Shown here: positions 8,371 through 15,229 of the stretch, one piece after another | Numbering within the stretch: the first letter of the stretch is position 1 | How the letters are laid out: each line of letters starts with the position of its first letter | Source: a bacterium | GTDB lineage: Bacteria; Vulcanimicrobiota; Vulcanimicrobiia; Vulcanimicrobiales; Vulcanimicrobiaceae | Length of the DNA stretch: 64,000 bases | Assembly (NCBI GenBank): GCA_021832345.1 | Contig: JAKBKY010000002.1 | Span: 124,001-188,000, forward strand | Direction: 5' to 3' | The notes under the pieces: generated by a model | What the model saw: only the letters and a program-made list of their open reading frames with translations | Databases searched by the model: none | What the model was told of the DNA's origin: nothing | Translations under genes and position numbers: made by a program

Positions 8371-9384
8371 ATGGCAACGACGCTTGTCGATCTCACCCGC
8401 CCTCTCGAAGACGCGTTCTCCCGAGCCATCACCTACCTGCGCGTCTCGGTGACCGACAAGTGCAATCTGCGCTGTATCTATTGCATGCCGGAGGCCGGGT
8501 TCCAATGGCTGCAGCGCGCGGAGCTGCTCAGTTACGAAGAGATCGTGCGCATCGTCCGGGCAGCCGCAAGCGTCGGCGTGCGCGCGATCCGGTTGACCGG
8601 CGGCGAGCCCCTGGTGCGGCGCGATCTGCACCGCTTGGTCCGTGCCATCGCACAGGTCCCGGGGATCGATGACGTCTCACTCTCGACCAACGGCCTGCTC
8701 TTGGAAGAGTCGGTGGATGCGTTATGTGCCGCTGGTTTGCGCCGGGTGAATATCTCTCTTGACACGTTGCGCGAGGAACGGTTCGCATCGATGGCGCGGC
8801 GCGAAGGCTTGGCTCGCGTGCTTGCCGGCATCGACGCGGCGCTGGCGCGAGGGCTGGCTCCCGTCAAGATTAACTGCGTCGTCATGCGCGGTCGTAATGA
8901 CGATGAACTCGATGATTTTGCGCAGCTCACCGCCGCTAAGCCGCTCTACGTTCGCTTTATCGAAGTGATGCCGGCGCATGAGAACTTGGAGTTGCAGCGC
9001 GACACCTACATCGGCGCCGATGAGATTATCGAGCACTTGAGTCGTAACCACGACTTGCTGCCGGTCGCAGGACCACGCGGCAACGGCCCGGCACGCTACT
9101 TCGGCTACGCCGGTGCGCCTGGGGCGGTCGGCGTGATCAGCCCGCTCTCACACGACTATTGCGAGCGGTGCAATCGCGTGCGCCTCTCGGCAGATGGGCG
9201 CTTGCGGCTCTGCCTTTTCGGCGATCAGCACGTGGATCTGCGCACGGCCGTGCGCACCGGCGCGAGCGAAGCGGAGCTTGCCGCGCTGCTGGCCGGCGCG
9301 ATGCTCATCAAGCCCGAACGCCATCATCTGCGTCTGGGCGAGGCCTCTTCGCGGATGCGCGCGCTCAGCGAGATCGGCGGTTAA
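8371..9384 (+). CDS. moaA: GTP 3',8-cyclase (radical SAM), molybdenum cofactor
   Basis: A 337-residue MoaA, the radical-SAM enzyme that with MoaC turns GTP into cyclic pyranopterin monophosphate. The N-terminal cluster motif is CNLRCIYC (near residues 31-38) and the SAM-binding TGGEP is near residue 78. The C-terminal second cluster has CERCNRVRLSADG and a later Cys (near residues 263-283). The protein ends in Gly-Gly, which family enzymes need for activity. No moaC is visible in the window. The 184-base gap before it is mostly the foldback element. Confidence 0.95.
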   Translation: MATTLVDLTRPLEDAFSRAITYLRVSVTDKCNLRCIYCMPEAGFQWLQRAELLSYEEIVRIVRAAASVGVRAIRLTGGEPLVRRDLHRLVRAIAQVPGIDDVSLSTNGLLLEESVDALCAAGLRRVNISLDTLREERFASMARREGLARVLAGIDAALARGLAPVKINCVVMRGRNDDELDDFAQLTAAKPLYVRFIEVMPAHENLELQRDTYIGADEIIEHLSRNHDLLPVAGPRGNGPARYFGYAGAPGAVGVISPLSHDYCERCNRVRLSADGRLRLCLFGDQHVDLRTAVRTGASEAELAALLAGAMLIKPERHHLRLGEASSRMRALSEIGG

Positions 9385-9452
9385 GGCGAACGCCTGTAAA
9401 GCGGTCGCTCATTGAGCCTGTAGCGCAACCCGCCGCGCCGGACGGAGCGACA

Positions 9453-9521
9453 ACAAACGAACGTTTGCGGATGTAGAAGAACCGCATCGCCGGGCGCAAC
9501 CCTGAATGACGTACATGATCG
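9453..9521. repeat. Dispersed repeat, copy A
   Basis: This copy carries the core shared with copies B, C and D: a TTCGAACGTTTGnGG-like block followed here by GAAGAACCGCATCGCCGGGC and then CGCAACCC. It agrees with copy B over nearly 70 bases in the same orientation. It lies between moaA and the small membrane gene, and nothing else is seen in that 161-base gap. Confidence 0.65.
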
Positions 9522-9545
9522 CCGGTTTGAAGGTGGCCCCGGCAA

Positions 9546-9764
9546 TTAGCCTCGCAGGAGCATCAGGAATCCGGCGCGGAACTGCCGCCAACGTTCAGAC
9601 GAAACGGGCGGTGTGAAGATCGCCACTCCGACAAAGAAGCCGATGAGGACACCCCACAGATGGAACCTGCTCAACGGCTGCACCAGGCTCAGGATGTAGC
9701 ATAGGGCAGCAGCAGCGATCCATCGCCACCTGGCCCGCAAGGCGGTCTGCCAATCGAAACGCAT
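9546..9764 (-). CDS. Small membrane protein, unknown function
   Basis: A 72-residue product from the ATG at 9764. It has two likely transmembrane segments (WIAAAALCYILSLV near residues 15-28 and LWGVLIGFFVGVAIF near 36-50) and a basic end. The frame is open further upstream, but that part runs through repeat copy B and is unlikely to be coding. It lies between two direct repeat copies, so it may be a remnant moved with them. No family is recognised. Confidence 0.5.
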   Translation of the reverse strand: MRFDWQTALRARWRWIAAAALCYILSLVQPLSRFHLWGVLIGFFVGVAIFTPPVSSERWRQFRAGFLMLLRG

Positions 9765-9810
9765 CGCCGTTTCTTCAGGTTCGCGGACCCGCATCCTGTC
9801 GAGTCGCACC

Positions 9811-9882
9811 AAATCGAACCTTTGTGGATGGAGAAGAACCGCATCGCCGGGCGCAACCCCGAGTGACGTACGCGATAGCCTG
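9811..9882. repeat. Dispersed repeat, copy B
   Basis: A direct repeat of copy A with an identical core of about 27 bases (GAAGAACCGCATCGCCGGGC followed by GCAACCC). The flanking bases differ at scattered sites: CGAACCTTTGTGG here against CGAACGTTTGCGG in A. Such drift suggests an old repeat family, not a recent duplication. Confidence 0.65.
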
Positions 9883-9955
9883 CAAGCGTTCATAGTCGCT
9901 CTCGCCGCCCGCGCTACGAAGGGGAGTGATCCAGCGGTCCCCGAAGGAGGCCCCT

Positions 9956-10333
9956 ATGAAGAATCGGCCGCTTAGCGTTCGCTCTGCTGTTCTGTTTGCG
10001 AGCGCGGCGATCGCGTTGGCGCTTGCTGCGTGCGGCGGGAAGGGCATGCCCCCAGTCGCCGGGCCAACGTCACCAGGCCCCGGCGTCGTGACCGAGTATC
10101 CGATCCCAACGGCCGACTCAGTTCCGTTGGGGATCACGGCAGGGCCGGACGGCAACCTCTGGTTCACCGAATGGGGCGTCGACAAGATCGGGAAGATCAC
10201 CACCGGCGGCACCATCACCGGGTATCCGGTGCCAACGGCTAACGCGCAGCCGGAGGGCATCACGGCGGGCCCGGACGGCAACCTCTGGTTTACCGAATCC
10301 GCCAGCAACAAGATCGGGAAGATCACGCCGTAG
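9956..10333 (+). CDS. Truncated beta-propeller (Vgb-like) lipoprotein
   Basis: A 125-residue lipoprotein. The signal ends in the lipobox-like LALAAC with acylated Cys near residue 24, then come Gly/Pro linkers and only two propeller blades. Each blade holds ITAGPDGNLWFTE followed by DKIGKIT or NKIGKIT. Virginiamycin-B-lyase-like propellers need about seven such blades, so this is a shortened gene, probably by recombination between blades. The start has AAGGAGG five bases upstream, so it may still be expressed. It is not expected to be an active lyase. Confidence 0.7.
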   Translation: MKNRPLSVRSAVLFASAAIALALAACGGKGMPPVAGPTSPGPGVVTEYPIPTADSVPLGITAGPDGNLWFTEWGVDKIGKITTGGTITGYPVPTANAQPEGITAGPDGNLWFTESASNKIGKITP

Positions 10334-10371
10334 CGGCGTTCCAGCATGATGACGCGCCGTGTTGGAACATC

Positions 10372-10402
10372 TCCAAATTCGGACGTTTGAGGATATGCGG
10401 CC
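10372..10402. repeat. Dispersed repeat, copy C (partial)
   Basis: Only the first block is kept (CCAAATTCGGACGTTTGAGG and GATATG). It lies 40 bases after the truncated propeller gene. The gap 10334-10556 otherwise holds no gene I can support. The placement suggests that the repeat marks the recombination edge that cut the propeller. Confidence 0.5.
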
Positions 10403-10556
10403 ATCCCAGCCTGCAGTCGCACCAGCCGAGGACGACGCGGTGGCCGCGATCCCTTCGCGACGATCGTTACACCTCGACAGCAACGCGGTGAACGCCCGCC
10501 GATTCGAGATGACGCAACGCGGATGCACCCCGGGCCCCGGGAGGCTAACGATACGA

Positions 10557-11270
10557 TCAGAGTCGTTTGCCTGCCAAGAAGAACAAAAGCACAAGAAGAC
10601 CATTATTCGTCATGTGCGCAACCACCGTCGCGAGCAGAGAGCCATACCTGTAGCGCATCCATGTCACGACAATCACAAATGGCACTATTGATAGCCCACT
10701 TGCTCCGTGGGCTGCAGCGAAAAGTCCACCAGCCAAGAGCGCTCCCCAGATTCCCCAACGCTCTTGCAATCGAGATTGCAGCCACCCCCGAAACAGAAGT
10801 TCTTCGGCCAAGGGCGTCAACACGACGACAAGAACGATGCCTACCGCTGACACTCCGAACGGCCATGGTCTCACCATCAACGGAATCGTGGTTCGTAAGA
10901 TGGTATTCAGAAGAAGTGCGAGCACCCAGGGTGCCAATGTGATCATGCCTAACATGCCGACAGCAATGGCACTAAACCAGGAAAGCTTCCCAAGGAATAC
11001 TTGACGCAGCGGTAATGATTTCCCTCGAGCACTTAGAATCGCTACGACCCCGGCAGCAATTATGTATACCTCTGCGAGCATAAGTAAAATGTCATGGGTA
11101 GAGCCTCGCACGGTGAGATTCTTGGGCTTCAAAAGAGCATAGGTCACAAGAATTTGAAAAAACCACAGCACAACCGCCGCGCCAAGCCACATGCCAAGGC
11201 GCGTAGCCTTAATGAAGTCGATAAAAGACCGATTGAGACTCGCGGGTCGACTATCGCGTGGAGCGATCAC
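10557..11270 (-). CDS. CPBP-family intramembrane metalloprotease
   Basis: A 237-residue multi-pass membrane protein with the CPBP (Abi/Rce1-like) motifs: EELLFRGWL with the paired glutamates (motif 1), AAAHG (motif 2) and HMTNN (motif 4). Such enzymes cleave within membranes, and in Gram-positive bacteria some process or give immunity to peptide bacteriocins. The frame is open to 11426, but that would overlap the neighbour by about 107 bases, so the GTG at 11270 is preferred. Base use is more AT-rich than the flanks, which suggests acquisition. The neighbour upstream on the same strand may be its partner or substrate. Confidence 0.75.
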   Translation of the reverse strand: MIAPRDSRPASLNRSFIDFIKATRLGMWLGAAVVLWFFQILVTYALLKPKNLTVRGSTHDILLMLAEVYIIAAGVVAILSARGKSLPLRQVFLGKLSWFSAIAVGMLGMITLAPWVLALLLNTILRTTIPLMVRPWPFGVSAVGIVLVVVLTPLAEELLFRGWLQSRLQERWGIWGALLAGGLFAAAHGASGLSIVPFVIVVTWMRYRYGSLLATVVAHMTNNGLLVLLFFLAGKRL

Positions 11271-11319
11271 AACGACCTCGTGACCGCTCCGCTGTTCACA
11301 ATTTGGCAATGCGTTGGAA

Positions 11320-11922
11320 TCAGGCAGACGTGTTGATGATTTGACCTGGGGCAACCGTCGCTGTTCCTTGCCAGTTCCCAACGATGGTTGCAAGCTCCGC
11401 GATAAGTTTAGGCATCTCGGGAACAAGAGATGCAGGCGTCATGCTCTTGATTTGGGCGGCGGCCGCATCTGCAGCTTTCTGCCGAGCTTGTTGCGCTGGG
11501 ATGACGATATCTATAACTGGTGGGAGGGCTCCCGGTTCTATTGGTGGCTCCTCCCCTGGAGGGGGTTTCGGGAAGACGTGCTGCAAGCCGTGGATTGCAT
11601 CTTTCCCATAGTTCATGACGGTGTCTACTATCGTCTTAACAAGCTTTATCTCGGGCCCGTACTTTTTAGCCCACGCGTTGATGGCGTTGTTAATCTTCGA
11701 GAGTTCGGAGAGATTCAAACCGTGGGTTGGGTTGCAACCACCTTTTCCACCGCTTTTAATGATCCCCCCGTCGTCGGGTTGCTCGCTATCACAGATCGAT
11801 CGCGCGCCGGGGTTGCTGATACTGAAACTGCCGCTACCGGAGTTCGTGCTTACTTTCGCAATGGTGCGTAATCTCTTTCCCTGGATATCAGTGGTTACGC
11901 CAGAAACTGAAGGTATAGCCAT
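11320..11922 (-). CDS. Unknown protein next to the CPBP protease
   Basis: A 200-residue protein with a GAAAGGA ribosome site upstream of its ATG. There is no classical signal peptide. The first 60 residues are polar with Ser/Gly-rich stretches and a GGC motif (SGGKGGCNPTHG). The centre is helical and amphipathic (LSELSKINNAINAWAKKYG). A proline-rich hinge (PKPPPGEEPPIEPGALPP) is followed by an Ala/Gln-rich helix. It lies on the same strand as, and 49 bases upstream of, the CPBP gene, with similar AT-rich base use. It could be a leader-containing secreted peptide precursor, but this is speculation. Confidence 0.55.
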   Translation of the reverse strand: MAIPSVSGVTTDIQGKRLRTIAKVSTNSGSGSFSISNPGARSICDSEQPDDGGIIKSGGKGGCNPTHGLNLSELSKINNAINAWAKKYGPEIKLVKTIVDTVMNYGKDAIHGLQHVFPKPPPGEEPPIEPGALPPVIDIVIPAQQARQKAADAAAAQIKSMTPASLVPEMPKLIAELATIVGNWQGTATVAPGQIINTSA

Positions 11923-12051
11923 GTAGTTTGAGTCCTTTCAAAACGTGGATCTTCCATGGTGCGATCGACCGCCGTGCCATCGTGGCTGGGCGGTCGCCGT
12001 CTGCCAGGGGACATGCGTTCCCCAGCCGCGTCAAGGTAGCGTAAAGCATCT

Positions 12052-12063
12052 GGGGGGGGGGGG
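12052..12063. repeat. Homopolymer run of 12 G
   Basis: Twelve consecutive G residues sit in a non-coding gap. Such runs slip during replication and can vary in length between cells, and they are also prone to sequencing error. No supported gene is placed to be switched by it. Confidence 0.85.
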
Positions 12064-12135
12064 TATGACCTTTGTCACTCAGAGTTGCCGGGATGCAGTG
12101 GCGATTGCGGGTGCGGTGTCACAGGTGCGGTGTCA

Positions 12136-12200
12136 CATCCCCAAATTCGAACGTTTGGGGATGGACGAAACCGCCCGTGCGGCGCAAACCCGCATGAAAT
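12136..12200. repeat. Dispersed repeat, copy D (palindromic)
   Basis: This copy shows the core as a hairpin: CCCCAAA, then a short TTCGAACG centre, then TTTGGGG. It is followed by GGACGAAACCG and GCGCAAACCC, matching the order in copies A and B. The paired arms suggest the ancestral repeat encoded a stem-loop. Confidence 0.55.
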
Positions 12201-12291
12201 CGAACGCCGGACTCGCATGCGTGTTTGCGCGGTCGCCCGCTCGTTGCTTTCCGGGGCGACCCGGGGCCTGATCGTCGACCGCTACCTCCCA

Positions 12292-12795
12292 TTATTCGAT
12301 CGACTTGCGGAAGAAGGCCAGCATCTTGGCGGGTTCAGCCATGATCCGAAACTCTTGGAAGCCCCAGCGCTTGGCCTGACGGATCCCGCGTGCTTGATTC
12401 ATCGGTAAGCAGAACGTCAGCGTCTTCACGTTTCGTTTGACGGCGATGCGCTGCGCCTCTTCTACCAGTTGGCTCCCGACCTCGGCCGGCGCGTCGGCGC
12501 GCGTTCGCAATCCCTCCATCATCGCCACATCCATGCCGTTGGCGGCCTCTGCATCCTCATAGCCGACCGGGAACTTGAAGACGAGATGCACCATGCCGAG
12601 CAGGCCGCTTGGGTCTTCGGCGACCAGGACGGCGCGCCGGCCAGCGCGTTGTTCGGCTAGCCACTTGACCAGCCGTTGCGCCCAGCTCTCTCGCGGCGGA
12701 GGGGGACCGCTGACGACGCCCTCACGGAGCAGCCGCTCGATATCGGCGGCAACTGCGTAGCGAATGAAGATCTTGCGCGCAGACACGGGGGGCAT
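12292..12795 (-). CDS. GNAT-family N-acetyltransferase
   Basis: A 167-residue protein with a GNAT fold: a first strand-helix near residues 10-25 (IRYAVAADIERLL), a central strand set (AVLVAEDPSGLLGMVHLVF), a cofactor-side helix (VGSQLVEEAQRIAVKRNV near 105-122), and the late segment RGIRQAKRWGFQEF typical of acetyltransferases. The substrate is unknown. It may act on small amines or a protein N-terminus. It is transcribed away from the cytochrome gene. Confidence 0.7.
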   Translation of the reverse strand: MPPVSARKIFIRYAVAADIERLLREGVVSGPPPPRESWAQRLVKWLAEQRAGRRAVLVAEDPSGLLGMVHLVFKFPVGYEDAEAANGMDVAMMEGLRTRADAPAEVGSQLVEEAQRIAVKRNVKTLTFCLPMNQARGIRQAKRWGFQEFRIMAEPAKMLAFFRKSIE

Positions 12796-12842
12796 GATTC
12801 CCTAGCCGGGGAGAAGAGTACTCCTGCCGAACTCGCCGCCGT

Positions 12843-13166
12843 ATGGTACGCTCGTGGTTGTTGTGTACGACCGTTGCCCTCGTGACTTTGGCCGCCGGCT
12901 GTAGCGCGAGGAGTACGTCTGCCTCCGCTGCGGCGACGCCGAGTGCCGTGCGCGGGCGACCGATCTTTGCGGCGAACTGCGCGGCCTGCCACGGCGTTCG
13001 AGGCCAGGGCAGCGTGTTGGGTCCCTCGTTGCGCGCGCATCGCCGCACCTTCGCAAGCATCCTGCGCATCGTCACAGATCCCGAGTCGCCGATGCCCAAA
13101 CTCTATCCCGGAACTTTGACCGCCGAACAGGTGCGCGACGTGAGCGCCTACGTCGAGTCGTTATGA
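12843..13166 (+). CDS. Class I c-type cytochrome, probable lipoprotein
   Basis: A 107-residue cytochrome. The signal ends in a lipobox-like LAAGC, so the mature protein is probably anchored by lipid in the envelope. The haem motif is CAACH near residues 42-46, and a Met (SPMPKLYPG near 86) can be the axial ligand. It overlaps the photolyase start by four bases. Electron transfer to an oxidase or another periplasmic partner is the likely role, but no partner gene is nearby. Confidence 0.85.
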   Translation: MVRSWLLCTTVALVTLAAGCSARSTSASAAATPSAVRGRPIFAANCAACHGVRGQGSVLGPSLRAHRRTFASILRIVTDPESPMPKLYPGTLTAEQVRDVSAYVESL

Positions 13167-14602
13167 GCCGGGCGCCGTGCGTTCTGTACCGGTTCGCGCA
13201 CGATCTTCGGCTGGACGATCACGCCGGGCTGGCGGCCGCCTGCGCTCTGGGCGAGGTGGTGGGGGTGTTGGTTCTGGATCGGCAGATCGTCGCTCGGCTC
13301 GTTCGTTCCCCGCGTCGCGCCGCCGTGTATTGCGCGGCAGTGCAGGCGCTCGATTCCGCCTTACGGCGGTACGGCTCGCACCTGGTCGTGCGTCGCGGAA
13401 ACGTCGGTACAACCCTGCGCGAAGTCGCGCGCGGGTGTGGCGCGAGCGCCGTCGCCTGGAGCGCTTCCTACGAGTACGCGGGCAGGCTCGCCGATCAACA
13501 TCTGCAGTCGATCCTTGAGGAGGCTGGACTGCGAGCGCTGCTGGTGCATGACGCGCCGGTGATCGCCCCTGAAGACACCGATCTCAGCGGCCCGGATGGG
13601 CGCGGCTATCGTGCCTTTGCCGGGTACTACGAGCGTTGGCAGCGCTTGATTCTGGGTCGCGATCTGAGTACGGCGCCCATTGCCTTCTCGCAGACGGTTC
13701 TTCACAGCGAGCCGTTGCCGAGCGCTCAGGAGTTCGGCGCTTGCGCGCAGATCGCGCCGATCGCAGAAGAAGAGGTTGCGGCGAGCCTCGCGGCCTTTTT
13801 GGTTGGACCGGCCTTGCAGTACGCCGTGACTGCCAAGGTGCCGGCAAGCGACGGAACCTCGCGTCTCGGGGCTGACCTGTCGCTCGGTCGGCTCGCCGCC
13901 CGTCGAGTCGTCCGAGAGACGCTTGCCCGGCTCAACGACCCGTTCTTGCTTGCCGAAGAGCGTACGTCGTTGGGCTCGTTTCTGCGAGCGCTCGCGCGAC
14001 GCGATTTTTTCCTGCAGCTCGCGTGGTACGCCGAGGGTGAGGACCGCGCGCTGCAGGAGGAGATGCGTGACTTCCTCTTGGCGAGCGACCACCCGGGATT
14101 GAGTGCGTGGCTTGAGGGCCGGACGGGATTCCCGCTGGTCGATGCCGGGATGCGAGAGTTGCGCCTCACGGGATGGATGCACCCGCGGGTGCGGCCGGTC
14201 GCGGCCTCGTTTCTCTGCTTCGATCTGGGGGTCGATTGGCGGATTGGGCGGGATCTGTGGGAGCGCTGGTTGATCGAGGATGACCCTGCGCTGGCAACAG
14301 GCAACTGGCAGTGGGCCGCAGGGGTGGGCGCGGATCTGGCCCAGGTCCCACGAATCTACGATCCCGAACGCCAACGGCGACGCGTCGATCCCGAAGGGCG
14401 CTACGTGAGCCGATACGTCGACGAGCTTGCCGGCCTACCGGTAGGCGCGTGGGCCGGCCGTCCCGCCGGGGCCTCGCAGCTTGAACTCGACCTCTTTGGG
14501 CCGGTCGGCTATCCCAAGCCGATCCTGGATCATCAGGCCAGTGCGCACGCCTATCTCGCGCGCTACCGAGCGTACCGCCGAGAGCGCGCCGGGACGACTT
14601 AG
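13163..14602 (+). CDS. phr: Deoxyribodipyrimidine photolyase / cryptochrome
   Basis: A 479-residue DNA photolyase family protein. An N-terminal antenna Rossmann domain starts with VLYRFAHDLRLDDH. The FAD domain holds TGWMHPRVRP and the hallmark FAD/DNA segment around DDPALATGNWQWAAG (near residue 370-385). Length matches class I CPD photolyases, and the two Trp of NWQW fit the electron-transfer area. A cryptochrome or (6-4) enzyme cannot be excluded by sight. It is coupled to the cytochrome gene by ATGA. Confidence 0.9.
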   Translation: MSRAPCVLYRFAHDLRLDDHAGLAAACALGEVVGVLVLDRQIVARLVRSPRRAAVYCAAVQALDSALRRYGSHLVVRRGNVGTTLREVARGCGASAVAWSASYEYAGRLADQHLQSILEEAGLRALLVHDAPVIAPEDTDLSGPDGRGYRAFAGYYERWQRLILGRDLSTAPIAFSQTVLHSEPLPSAQEFGACAQIAPIAEEEVAASLAAFLVGPALQYAVTAKVPASDGTSRLGADLSLGRLAARRVVRETLARLNDPFLLAEERTSLGSFLRALARRDFFLQLAWYAEGEDRALQEEMRDFLLASDHPGLSAWLEGRTGFPLVDAGMRELRLTGWMHPRVRPVAASFLCFDLGVDWRIGRDLWERWLIEDDPALATGNWQWAAGVGADLAQVPRIYDPERQRRRVDPEGRYVSRYVDELAGLPVGAWAGRPAGASQLELDLFGPVGYPKPILDHQASAHAYLARYRAYRRERAGTT

Positions 14603-15138
14603 GCCGGCAGACGCTCGTCGAGCCAGTCGCTCAGGATCGGAATCCGCACCGGCTCACCCTGCCACGCGCGCCAGCCATAGTAGCAACTGCCGATCAAGAA
14701 GAGCGGTGCCAGCAGCGGCAGCAGAATGACGGCGGAGAAGCCGAGCCACGGAACCGCAGCCAGCGCCGTGAGCAGCACGGCAAAGGCCATGATGCCGAGG
14801 TTAAATGCGACGGCTTGAATAGCGTGCCGGCGCAGCGGCTTAGACTGCTTGCGGTCGAAGAGCGAGAGCAACGCCAGGGGAAAGAGCGGGTAGCCCAGCG
14901 CGACGATGGCACGCGACTCCGGCGGATCCAACGGCGTAGCGACCGCCGGCGTGGCGCTGACCCGAGGGCCGACGTTGCCCGCGAGGTGCGGGCGGGTCAC
15001 CGTGGCGGCATCGATCTTGGCGGCAAGCCGGCAACTCGGGCACGCCCCGCGATCGTCCCGGCATGTGGCGCAGATCGGCTTGGCGCAGTCGCTGCAGCGC
15101 GCGATCGAGGGTACGTTTGCGTGAAAGAAGCAGTCCAT
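14599..15138 (-). CDS. Zinc-finger membrane protein (B-box plus DUF4870-like)
   Basis: A 179-residue protein starting at the ATG at 15138, which has GAAGGA six bases upstream. The N-terminus has Cys and His in B-box spacing (DCFFH, CSDC, CATC, CPSC), likely binding zinc. The rest has three membrane segments and a middle region like DUF4870/Tic20 (PLFPLALLSLF, AVAFNLGIMAFAVLLTAL). Function is unknown. It converges on the photolyase gene with a four-base overlap. Confidence 0.65.
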   Translation of the reverse strand: MDCFFHANVPSIARCSDCAKPICATCRDDRGACPSCRLAAKIDAATVTRPHLAGNVGPRVSATPAVATPLDPPESRAIVALGYPLFPLALLSLFDRKQSKPLRRHAIQAVAFNLGIMAFAVLLTALAAVPWLGFSAVILLPLLAPLFLIGSCYYGWRAWQGEPVRIPILSDWLDERLPA

Positions 15139-15229
15139 CGCGTGTCCTTCCCGGAGCTTGTTCATCTCTACGTACCGGGTGCCTGCGAAAGAGGTTTCAC
15201 CGGCGGCCAACCGCAAGACGCTTGCCCCG

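Larger units (their letters stand above)
11923..12291. other. Gene-poor gap with repeat D and G12 tract
   Basis: This 369-base gap lies between two minus-strand genes. It holds the G12 run (12052-12063) and repeat copy D (12136-12200). A small frame starting at 12065 right after the G tract exists but has no ribosome site or recognisable product. I see no RNA gene. Confidence 0.6.

Noticed and set aside
8183-8377. Minus-strand 64-residue protein inside the foldback element
   Set aside because: It is made from the inverted ends of the element and has no independent support.
11271-11426. Longer CPBP protein from 11426
   Set aside because: It would overlap the upstream same-strand gene by about 107 bases.
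12065-12271. Gene after the G12 run
   Set aside because: No Shine-Dalgarno site, and its frame runs across repeat copy D.
15158-15229. TTG start for the ABC exporter at 15158
   Set aside because: It lengthens the N-terminus beyond the usual and has a ribosome-like site only two bases away; kept as an alternative.
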